Position numbers and translations under genes: made by a program. The notes below the pieces were generated by a model. That model had not been told where the DNA came from, searched no databases, and saw only the letters and a list, made by a program, of their open reading frames with translations. Shown piece after piece: positions 46,441-61,400 of a DNA stretch of 64,000 nucleotides (its first letter is position 1; each line of letters starts with the position of its first letter). This DNA comes from Watersipora subatra (lineage: Eukaryota > Bryozoa > Gymnolaemata > Cheilostomatida > Watersiporidae), in contig NC_088711.1 of assembly GCF_963576615.1 (NCBI RefSeq), positions 63,149,248 to 63,213,247 on the forward strand, in the 5' to 3' direction.

Positions 46441-47222
46441 ATTATATACACATGTACATATACGTATATACATGTATATAGCTTACATGTGCGTGTAACA
46501 ATCGTAGGATATGGAATGTTCGAAAATAGATAGAAAGTAAATTTTGACTTCGCCACTGACATTTTAAATCACTGCAAAATAATTATGATAAAAAGCTGCA
46601 AATCCAATGCTTCTATGGAAAGAATCTTATTTACAGGGGAGATACAACCTAAAGTATCTTTTTCATCAAATTTCTCATAGAAGTAAGAATGGCAGCTGCG
46701 GCAACTCTTCAGTTTTGAATTCTCCATACCAAAATAAGTCTGAATCACCATAGAAATTGTCACTGAAAGAGCACGCCAACGGAGCATCATTTCTAGAGCT
46801 CTTTGCCTGCTTGGCCCACAGCCTAATGATGTGCTATTTGGCAAAATCTGTATTTCTCTATCTAGGGCCAAACTATGTTGTAGCATTTTTGTCCTTGAAG
46901 TGATGGATTCTATTGCTGGTTCAGGTTTAGAATCTGAGATCACGAAAACATATACACTGTTAGTTTAGTACACTTTGATGTATGTTTATAGTTAATGCGA
47001 ATTTGAACATTAATGAAATTGCATACTGTTGTAGCAGTTTTTTTCTGACCATGTAACTGCATTTCGTAGATTGTCGTAACCATTACACATCTCTTCTTCA
47101 CTTTTAGTTTTCACTATCTGTGTGACTTAGAACAAATCATAACAAAGCAAAAAGGTCACGACACGAATGTTTGGTAGATAATGGAAAACATGTACGAATG
47201 TGCTCGTTTATATAAGCTTGTA

Positions 47223-47289
47223 CCATAGATATAGACATCATATAGTAAACCCACTATACTATGGGACTATGGGTTTCCTATATCTATGG
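47223..47289. repeat. Hairpin just upstream of the ARF promoter
   Basis: Perfect 12-bp outer arms ccatagatatag / ctatatctatgg enclose inner arms aaaccca / tgggttt. Confidence 0.7.
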
Positions 47290-47383
47290 CTTGTACACCT
47301 GTGAGTCGCGAACCTATCGATATCGCTTCGAAACCTATCGGAATTTTAAGCGTTCAAGTATTTCTGGAGTTGTTCTCTTAATG

Positions 47384-47544
47384 GGGCGTGTCTCGCGAGA
47401 AGTCCTTGCTTCAAACGAGATTAAGGTCACTTCCGCTTGACAGCTTGGAAGAAGAAAGCTAGCAACGTCGCTTCATCAACGGATTTCCTTTAATTGTCGT
47501 TGTTAAAGCTGTTTCTTAATCCATTGCTTAGCTACACGTAGGCC
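47384..47544 (+). promoter_or_regulatory. ARF promoter (TCTCGCGAGA, GC box, ETS site) and 5' UTR exon
   Basis: GGGGCGTG (47384-47391), the perfect palindrome TCTCGCGAGA (47391-47400) and CACTTCCGC (47428-47436, ETS-type) cluster in a short CpG-containing stretch. TCTCGCGAGA is the vertebrate promoter motif bound by BANP (and reported for ZBTB33). A 5' UTR exon probably starts just downstream and ends at the donor GGCC/GTAAGT (47544). The next acceptor on this strand is TGTTACAG at 49160, directly before the ARF start codon. Confidence 0.65.
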
Positions 47545-49142
47545 GTAAGTTCAACTACATTCTTTTGTTTGTTGAATTGTCGAAAGCGCTGTTTAATTTA
47601 GAAAATTACTCGCCAAAATAATCGTTGATACTTCAAATTTACTTTGCGGCCTCTCCAAGTTTTCACATGGTCAATTTGTATTCACGGTTGTATTTATGAT
47701 ACTGGTTTGATGTCTGTGCTTTACAGTAAAATTTATAAGCTAATATTGGACAAACTATTCGATAACGTCTAAGCGAATTTGGATGAATTATGATCTGCTG
47801 ATTTAGTACCACCCAAGGACTAGGACCCTACAGAGACCGACACTTTTAACAAACAGTGTTTTGGTTCTTTCTTTGTGTTTTATTTATTTATTTGTTTGTA
47901 ACATCGCAGTAGTCCTAATAGTTATTGTGCATATTATTTATTGCTGATCAAGCATTATATTTTTTTATATTGAAGTCTCGGCAATTACATCATTCTGTCA
48001 AATAATTCACTTAATAGACGACCAAGTCTTACTACACATTTTTATTGAACCAACATATAATTAAGAAATAGTAGTTATTCATTAATAGTTCATGAAATTA
48101 TGGTTGAATGGATACATTTCGGCTATTAAAAATGGCTAGTTAAGCTGATGATGTTGTTGAACAATTATGAATAGGCCTATAAGATTTTTTACTCATTAAT
48201 TCTAGATTAGCTAACAATGAGAAAAGAAGATATGAAAGAGTTATCTTTTTTTTAGTCATGTCAACAATTTACAGAACCTGTTGTTTATAGCTGAACTCAG
48301 TAATTTGGCTTTCAATAGGATAGATAAAGATAAAAAAATATTGTTTTACTTCGCAAAAAGAACTGATGGCGCTATTGTTCAGCAGTTGCGTGTAAGTCAC
48401 AAGCACCTTTGCCCAGTTTTAAAAGTTAATTTCATTTGCATAGTCAGAGCATGGTAGAACCAACATTTTATTCGTAATGCTATAAATATTGTACGTATTT
48501 TTAGTAGCCACATAGCGAAATAGCTATGTATAACCATGAGAGCAATTATTTTGTTAAGAAAAACAAAACAAGCTGCAAACAAATGATCTAATATGAGAGC
48601 CATCTATAAGTGTACTATGTATCACCAGTGCTAAAGTAGGTTAGCTTATACCAATCTGGGCAGTTTTACTGTCTGTGTAAGTCACCACTGGCTGGTTTTA
48701 TACTGGTCATCAGTTATCTGACAAGTGGAATTATTAGTTAATATTAATGCTGAAAGTAAAGTATTTTATATTTATTGGGAAAATATAAAATGGTTGCTAT
48801 TTGTAGTCAGGTGAAGATTGATCAAACTCCTCATGATCAACGTGAATCAACTGCCTGCAATTGATTCACATTAGGCTGCCATATTTTTACAACTGTTCTT
48901 TCAGTCATGTTGTATGTGCAAGCATATGCTTGCTGCTCATAAAAATAAAGTTCAGGCCACTGCAAGTTTTGTACAAATAACCATATTTATATATAAATAT
49001 ATAGTTGTATATAAATGTATAAGCTAATCTATTTATGTGTTGCCCAATGCACTGGCAGGTTATTCAAATTTTTAAACGCTTGTGTTGCTATAAGTATTAA
49101 CAGCTGGCAAAGCTGTGATATTGAACATACTGCATGTGGTAG

Positions 49143-53211
<4,069 letters not shown>

Positions 53212-53264
53212 AAATATCAGCACTGAGTCCGTTTAATTCGACAAATACTCTATGCTTAATATAC

Positions 53265-53270
53265 AATAAA
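53265..53270 (+). promoter_or_regulatory. Poly(A) signal of ARF gene (AATAAA)
   Basis: First canonical AATAAA, 54 bases past the ARF stop. A second lies near 53481. Confidence 0.6.
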
Positions 53271-54176
53271 TAGTACACTCCATGGCCTGTTGGTCTAAAC
53301 GTCTGCCAGGTCAGCATGCACACCTCCTACATTTGACAGCAAAATATTAATTATTACACTGTATAGCACACAACACTCGAGTTGTTCAACTGGGATTATA
53401 AAGCGGTTTCTTTTTCTCATCCAATAATTCTCTTCTGTTATGTTGAACAAGCAGTAATATTTACTTTCCAAATTTGTACAATAAAATCATACGTTAAGAT
53501 GAAGACAGTTTGGCTAGTTCTGATATTTCTTGGCATGAGATGGTTTTGCTACATTTATTAGCAGTTTCGGTTTTATATCCATTTTCCATGAGACCACTTG
53601 TAGGTTGAGTGTAAATTCAAAGCCAATGCTGTAAGGTAATTAGCCTCGGGTCTATAAAGCTTATTTGATTGAAGATCCCTGATTTATTTGCTCAGGTTGA
53701 TTGCATGGGTTCAGCTATTTATTTGACAACAAAACTACCTTTCTACAGGCTGAAAATAGTCTGTAGCTATTGCTGAGGTATTTCAGAGAGCTGATTGCCG
53801 TAAATTGCTTTCTTACAATCGCTCGTTTTACGTCATGAGTTGTGGACTAAAGCCATCTGACAGTTCCCATGTTCTGTGGTACAGATTAGCTTGGAAGTAT
53901 ATGGAAGGTGCAAACAGGTACTGTGTAGGCGTGCTCTAAATATAGTACTGTTAGAGAGAGCTAGCGCTAAGCCCTTGCGTGATAAAAAGAGTTCACTTCT
54001 ATACGGCGTTTCATTATTACGGTGAGTCTGAAAAATACTCTTTAAATTACATGTATGACAGTTACATTAAGTTAACTTGTGACGCTACAACTTGATATAT
54101 TATATTGGCTTCAAATAATGCATTATTGATCTAAGACGGCATTTATTTTATCTTGCCGTTTGTGTAGGCCATTGCC

Positions 54177-55300
54177 ATGAGTTGGCCTAAGGCTAAATTC
54201 GCTGTGGATGCAGACGCTCATCAGAGAAGACGACTACATAATGAGTTATTAGATCTGCAAGCCATGCAGACCAGAAAGGTATGTCTGCATGGACTTGGAT
54301 TTATAAATAGAAAATTATTAGGAGACTTTGACACAAGAAAATCGGTCTGGCTGTAGTATATTTTATTTAGTAGTAAATACATAATAGATCTGTATTATGG
54401 ATTACATGAAATAGTCTTTCCTTATGATGTAACAATGCGAGTGTAAAGCAATGCTTGATCACTATGATTAGTCATAAACCACTGCGCAGGAAAGAGCCAT
54501 GACTAAACTAGCAATGGAGATAAAAGGAGACTTGAAGAAACTGAGAGGAGACAAACAAGGAGCCTTAAGAAAAAAAGAGCAAACACGAACAGAAGGCGCT
54601 GGAAATGCTGCTCGGCAACGGCTGAAAGCTTACATGTGTGAGTCACTACTGCTGACACAACTTTTATGTGTACTACTAGTTTGTCCATGAGATAATTGTT
54701 AGCTAAACAGGCAGGGAATCTTTTGCTAAAGGTAAAATTAATTTGAACAGACAACTACAAGGATAGCTAATAGTGCAGACAACTACAAGGATAGCTAATA
54801 GTGCAGACAACTACAAGGATAGCTAATAGTGCAGACAACTACAAGGATAGCTAATAGTGCAGACAACTACAAGGATAGCTAATAGTGCAGACAACTACAA
54901 GGATAGCTAATAGTGCTGACAACTACAAGGATAGCTAATAGTGAGAGTGAACATGTTCCTAGCAGAGGTACAATGATGGTAATTTAGTTGGGAGCTTACT
55001 TTGGTTTGTAAAAGACTCACATTTTGACTTAATAAATTATGAAACGTTCTATAACAGCATTTAATATATAAATCTTGATGTTATAAACTGTGTAATTAAC
55101 TATATAGCACAACACTTTTCATAAGGGGTTAAAAATAAACGCGCGTTGAACGGTAGGCTCTAATAGGTGTCTCGGTTTTCATTTTAATCGTCTGCTGAAT
55201 TTTGTTACAGTTCTAAGTATATATAACATTCAATGCTATCCTTTCAGACGTTCAATTGTTTGAGTCATTTGTGAGCCCTTGTTCCCATATCTACTCGTAG
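54177..55300 (+). CDS. Small charged helical protein, not recognised (about 100 residues)
   Basis: I do not recognise the family. Exons 54177-54278 and 54490-54637 join in phase with good sites (AAG/GTATGT, CTGCGCAG, ATGT/GTGAGT) and give MSWPKAKFAVDADAHQRRRL..., then NELLDLQAMQTRKERAMTKL and a Lys/Arg/Glu-rich helix to ARQRLKAYM. A phase-matched last exon at 55248-55300 (acceptor CCTTTCAG) would give YVQLFESFVSPCSHIYS and TAG, making 100 residues; an alternative acceptor at 55210 is also possible. No signal peptide or membrane segment is seen; coiled-coil character is likely. An acceptor-like TGTGTAG before the ATG suggests a 5' UTR intron. Intron 2 holds a 28-bp minisatellite. The gene is convergent with the tetraspanin at 55418. 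Confidence 0.5.
54748..54946. repeat. 28-bp minisatellite, seven copies
   Basis: Seven nearly perfect head-to-tail copies of 'acaactacaaggatagctaa' plus 'tagtgcag', with one g-to-t change in the sixth. The homogeneity implies recent expansion. It lies in an intron of the small unrecognised gene. Confidence 0.95.
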
Positions 55301-55367
55301 CCTCAGTACTCATCTTAACCCGCAATATGTTTCTTTCTATGACAAACTTCTGGAATTACGTTTGACC

Positions 55368-55373
55368 TTTATT
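55368..55373 (-). promoter_or_regulatory. Poly(A) signal of tetraspanin gene (AATAAA, minus)
   Basis: TTTATT on the plus strand, 45 bases past the tetraspanin stop codon at 55418-55420. It leaves about 70 bases to the convergent small gene. Confidence 0.6.
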
Positions 55374-55417
55374 CATGTCTCCGAGCCCTTCCATTTGGTT
55401 CTGCCTAGGTACTATCT

Positions 55418-58400
55418 CTAGTCAGCTACACTAATAAGGTAGCTCGGAGCTATACCATCTTCATCATCTGGTGATGCCCATTCTAGGTTGTCTATAGAAG
55501 TTTCCAGAAATCTCATCACCGTTAAATGTATTAACTGCAACATACAATATACAAAATATCAAGAGTTAACAGAAGGTAACAAACTAGAAAAAAATAGTAA
55601 GCAATAACTGCACATATTAGACCTAAGGTTCCTGGTTGTACACACGTGTTCATAGAAATGAATGTTAAAACAACAGGTTATCAACACCTTTAACAAAGTA
55701 TTGATCAGGTCTACCTGCAGCACTATGATGCAGGTCAGAAATACCGCTGCTGGCAGCAGAATAGCTTGCTTGAAATAGTCTAGCATGGCCACCTTACAGC
55801 CATCTTCATTCAGGGTGTCAAACACAGCGCTGTGAGTTGCAATGTTGTTTATGTCTTCATGCTGACACGGTGTCACAGGTGATTCAGGGTCACAACAACT
55901 GAATGGTACATCAGTCACATGATACACACTAGTCTTCATTCTACAATACACGGTTGCAATAAACTACATGCAAGTAGAACATACGTGTGAGGGAGAATGC
56001 AAGGATTAATACAACTGATATCTGTGCATGCAGTATACCTTGCAAGACTTTCCTCCCGCAGGTATTCTTGTTTTTTCCACATAATTGTGAACCAATCTTC
56101 AGGTCCAGTGCTTCCACAGCATTGGAAGTCTATTTGGATGTTATCCATGGTTTGCTGAAAAAGTGTACTCTGGCATTTAAAAAGTCCTCCAGATTTTGGA
56201 GTGCCCCATATTGGTCTTATCAGATTGTGTTCTCATTAGTCTTTGTACTTTTAACTCTGGTTACTATCAGACTAATACTAGCAACAAACATACTGTAATA
56301 CTTACAACAACCTACAACATAAGATGCACTGCTTCTCAAGACATTGATAAATCCTGCGCGGTCTTTCTATGGCTAATAGTGTATACATCTATGGAGTACC
56401 ATAAAGAAACAGCTCATCTAAATAGGCTCGTAGCACTTCAAATCTGATTTATATTGTAAAGCAGTAGGCTATTTAATTATTCTTGACAACTGTGATAAGG
56501 GTTTTCACCAATAACTACTTCATAACAACTCATTAGCTGCGCAGGTTATGACTATAATAGCAGGTAAAGCAAGTAGCATGTTTACCTGCGAGCATGTTTT
56601 AGGGAGTCTAAAGGTTAGAATTAAGAACAAACAGAAGTAAAGCTCCAGACACAGTACATGTGCAGGTACACTATTAGGCCAAACACATTTCTGTGATATA
56701 AATATCATATAACTAGAAATTCTCCTGTCATACAGCCCACGACCAAAGTGATATTGGAAAAAAGAAAGGGTACTGATGGTTGAGAAATGCAATATTAGCA
56801 GTCAAATGGCACTGCAGTGCAATAGGATAACTGCAATGGTAGCTGTAATGTACTGGGTGTAGGTGTTATTATATACAACAAACAGCAATAATGAAAGGAA
56901 AAGATTATATGTTTTTATCTCTCCCCCTGCAATAGGAGAAATGCAAAATGCAATATTGGCCAATATTAGCAGTAAAATGCACTGATATTATTAGAATAAC
57001 CAATATTATTAATATAGTAATAATAGAAAACCATTGCACAATTTTGTTTACAATTCCAAACGCCATAGCTAACAATATAAAGAAGTTGTGATATTTATAT
57101 AGATCTTTAGAAAATCTATTTAAAAAAGTGTTTGGTCATGACAAGCAGCAATAATGAAAGGAAAAGATTATATTTTTATATCTCTCCCCCTGCAATAGGA
57201 GAAATGCAGTATTAGAAGTAAAATGCACTGATATTACTAAAATAACCAATATTATTAATATAGTAATACAGTAATAATAGAAAACCAATGCATAATTTTG
57301 TTTACATTTCAAAACGTCATAGCTAACAATATCAAGAAGTTATGATATTTATATAGATTTTTAGAAAATCTATTTAACAAAACTATTTAGAAAAAATAAT
57401 AACAGTAACATACTGCCCATCATCGATGTTGTTAGTGTGACTATAAGACTTCAATAGTCATCCAAACTTATAATTAAATATTGTAATAATCTCATAAGAA
57501 TCGTTAGAAAAAAATATCATCATTTCTTTTACTTTCACTGCTTTGGACATCAGTTAGAATACCAAAGTACTCAAAAGTTTCCAAAATTTCAGTTACTTTG
57601 AAATCGGCAAAAACAAACAATTTCTGTACTTCTACGTTAATTACAGAAACCTTCGGCAATTCGACAATGCTATAGACTGGTGAAATGTGCACATTATTTT
57701 TTCGTGAAATGTGCACGACTTAATGGTTCTATTCTCTGTCACTCGGTGTTTCGTTTGCCGGTTTTAATTTTAATAAAAGTAAGGCTTGGCCAGTTTTAAT
57801 AAAAATTTTTGGCCGAATTTATCTGTCTATTTATGTATAATCCGATCAGATGGGTTAGTTTTAAGATATTGCGGTAACCTTTCAAAGACTTGGGAACATA
57901 TTTAAATAGGTTTATATGTGTGTTGTATCGTTATTATACTTTAACGACTCTACAAAAAAATGGTTAAATTTGCTGATGAGATTTCGATGCAAGGGTTTGC
58001 GACGTTGTTGATGAGTAATTTTCATAAGTTGTGTGCACATGCATTTATTATAAAAACTCTCAAACTTCGCTCCGCTCATTTGGTCGTGGGACTATGCAAA
58101 AGGAGTTCTTAGGCTATACGGGTAGTGAAAAAATGTGCCTGTTGGCAGCACGAAATAATACTTGATAGAAATAATACGAAAAATAATACCTTGCTCATGG
58201 CTCCGTCAGCATACATGCTCATCACTCCCCCAAGGCCTTCCTCGAGTGCATCATCCAGTTTATTCAACTGCACACCTACCGTCACTCCACTGACCACCAC
58301 CAACACCACACTGACCACAGTCACGCATATCCATATCTGGAACAGCCTTTGCGCGCCTACAGCGTTGGGATATTTGATTAGGTACGCTGTCAAAAAAGTG

Positions 58401-61400
58401 TGGAGCTAGCCTGATCTCTAAGGGCACTAGATCACTTGATTTACAAAACTGTTCTTACTTTTAATCTCATAATTCAGCACAAAATATCTTCTAGTCTAGG
58501 AGTCAATAGCACTACATATGTCCTAGTTACATTCTGTTTCTTTTCACGCGTGTCTGTTGAAGCTTTTTAGTATCACCAGCATTTTTAGATGCTTGTTTGC
58601 AAAGACTACAGATCAACTATTATGCATGGTTATACATGTTTGTCTCTCCAGACTCCGATACAGTATAATAATGACACGAGTGTGTAATGTCATCATTAAG
58701 TTGCATTTAAATACACTGGTCCATAAAATAAGTCCGCTCATCAAACAGTAACAATTCTGTTTCTACTTTCATGTTGATTTGGTTGTGCAATAGTACATGT
58801 GATTCTCTTAATTTGCACCCACAAATCATTCTCTCTGAATTAAGGCCTGTCGATTCCAAGTAACCTTCATCCTTCAAAATTATCTAAAATCGTACAAACT
58901 ATGCAAAAATTTTACCAAGGTATCCAGAGAATTCTCATCTCACACTAAATATAAGCTGTCTAAACTGAATAACATAAATATATTATAAGACATAATCAGC
59001 TGCCTCTATGCAGGTCTTCCTGAAGCCTGTCAGAGAGGGCTCATGTCAGCACTAGATAGAAACACAGATTCTAGACATATCTTCAGTGATTGGCAGCGAG
59101 TAAAATCATTGTGAGTTACACTGGTGAAGACAATGTTTATTTTATTAATTGGAAATTGCTACATAAAATTTTTGTATGTTTGGAAATTCCTTTCTTTCAC
59201 GAACCCGCTGACTCATAGTACACATCAGCTGCCTTGTAGGAGCTATGAGAACAGTTCGTTAGTCACCTCACCCAAAGGTACTTTTGTCTGTAGATCTTTT
59301 CAAAATTCTATCCGATATTTTATAGTTTCAAGCAAGGGAAGGTTTGAACAAACACTAAAATTGTTTGTCACTTACAATTTGGCTCAAAATAATTCCTTGC
59401 AGAAAAACCATTTTATGGTTTTTGTTATCTCAATCAGAAGTCTTATATTATAGACTACATATACCTAGGGTAGTCTAGTGGTAGCATCTCTGACTATCAA
59501 CCATGGGGTTGGTGGTTCGAGTCCTGCTTAATGCTGATCTGACTAAAAGCTCTCAGCAAGCTTCAACCCTAAATTGCTGGGTCTTTCGACTTAGACTTTC
59601 GATTTAGACTATAACTTGGAGGGCCCATGTTCCACACTGACATCGTGGGCACGTTAAAGATCCACTTCTGTCCTTCGCGCATTGGGCAAGTGAAATGGCT
59701 ACCTGGCTCTGTCAGACTGGATGTGTTGCGAAATGCATCCATTCGGGTCAATCTGACAGTTCCAGAAGTGGTAGATACTGAGAACTAGGTCACCTCTACT
59801 CTACCATACTGCTTGACCCAAGCATGCATCGCTAAGATGCATGCATGTCATCGTCGATTTCGACAAACAACCAAAAAAATTCAATGACTGTTTTTTTTTA
59901 ATTATAAGTAAATCGTTATTTTGATTTCAACTATTACAATTACTATAGCTATTAAATTTGTTGAACAGTAAAAAATGCTCACCTTGGCTGCCCTCAGACC
60001 GAGTCCTTGATCTGCTTTCCTTTTTAAACTGCTGAGTGGCTACCAGGTTTGCTATCATCTGCCCCAGACCACATGTTACATAGACAATCATGAAGGGTTC
60101 ATTCTTGTAGCCCTGTAACACGCGCAGTTCACTTGTAGCCCTGTAACACACGCAGTTCACTTGTAGCCCTGTAACACGCGCAGTTCACTTGTAGCCCTGT
60201 AACACGCGCAGTTCACTTGTAGCCCTGTAACACGCGCAGTTCACTCTTGTTACCCTGTAACACGCGCAGTTCACTCTTGTTACCCTGTAACACGCGCAGT
60301 TCACTTGTTACCCTGAAGTATAAACACTAGACTTTTATCATTTTATAAATGGTTTACTCTACACTTTACTTACACTATATTGCTAATGCTATATTTAGCA
60401 TCAAATAAAAAAGTAGTTTTATTACATCTATGGCCAAAACACAGAAGCCATATATTGTACAATTAAAGTCTCGTTGCTGTATTTTGTTCAAACTTAATTA
60501 GTTTTCATAGTTTAATTATAACAGCATGACTGTCCCCATTGTCACAATTCGGCATAATATATGACGGCTTTTATTTTCTTGGTAAAATAACTGTTTATAA
60601 CCAAATTTGGAAATGTGTCACATAAAAATCACATGTCACAGAAGGCCAGAAACAGTGAAAAGTCAAAATCAATTCATAATATTTTGGCAAATCTTTATAT
60701 GGGTAGGCAGAGCGCATACTCTGCTTTGTTAATTCATGAGAAATAGTACAGTGGGGTCAGAGGCCCTTGCTGCCAGCGGCAGCCTTTTCAAGAAACAACC
60801 TCAACCTGTTGTTCATAGGTCAGCTCCTTTAAACAATTAGGTCATGGCAGGTCTCTTCCAGTAACAATATATAAACTGCCGATAAGCTTACAATGTTATG
60901 ATTGTTTAGATAACAAAGTCACAGTACCTGCCTGTTGATTGGTCACATGCTACAATTCTCAAGTCAAAGTACTTGCCTGCTGATTGGTCAAATTTTACAA
61001 CTCTCAAATCTAATACTTAGATGTTGATTGGTCAAATGTTATAACTAAAATATTTATGATGAGTTGACATTATTTGGGTCGAACAGCATTGTATTGATCT
61101 CCAAATAAACAGTCAGGAAAACACTAAGTTGAAAGTTATTGATATATAAATTTTGTTCTTACTGTTTAATTATGATTATCATAATAAAGGTCCTACGAGA
61201 CAGTACCTATGCTATCCCAACATTTTTAATATTAAAGTCAATCATAAGTTGTCTATATACCATGTATATATATATAAATCTTAAAGTGTGGGTGTTTCGG
61301 TTTGTCCAGGCAAATATCTTACCAATTGAGCTACGTAAGATGGATGGATTCTTTGGGCGATATATGACGCTATGTGGGTAAAAATATGCAGTGTTCTGCA

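Larger units (their letters stand above)
43240..46890. repeat. Pair of long inverted repeats about 3 kb apart
   Basis: About 43240-43690 and 46440-46890 are reverse-complement relatives. Shared landmarks include 'tttggtatgga(a/g)aattcaaaactgaagag', a 'caggggagat' / 'tctcccctg' block, 'gatttgca', and 'aacattccatatcctacgattgttacacgcacatgta' followed by ACATGTA/GTATATAC microsatellite on the inner side. A shorter direct copy of the 'ttgcaactttttat...ttttgcagtgatttaggacgtcagt' part occurs at about 44455-44515. Divergence is visible, so the duplication is not recent. It could be a large long-TIR transposon or an inverted segmental duplication. Confidence 0.6.

Noticed and set aside
54748-54946. 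CRISPR-like array
   Set aside because: Units are contiguous with no spacers and the DNA is from an animal genome; it is a minisatellite. The same applies to 5035-5735.
55201-55210. Alternative acceptor TTTGTTACAG for exon 3 of the small unknown gene
   Set aside because: It keeps phase but gives FLSIYNIQCY..., less charged and longer; 55247 was preferred, though not proven.
56196-56447. 83-codon plus-strand frame beside a tetraspanin exon
   Set aside because: No splice logic, promoter or family similarity; lies in tetraspanin intron sequence.
59468-59540. Possible tRNA gene
   Set aside because: A and B boxes are present but the acceptor stem does not pair and the sequence runs on into a SINE body, so it is a SINE head.
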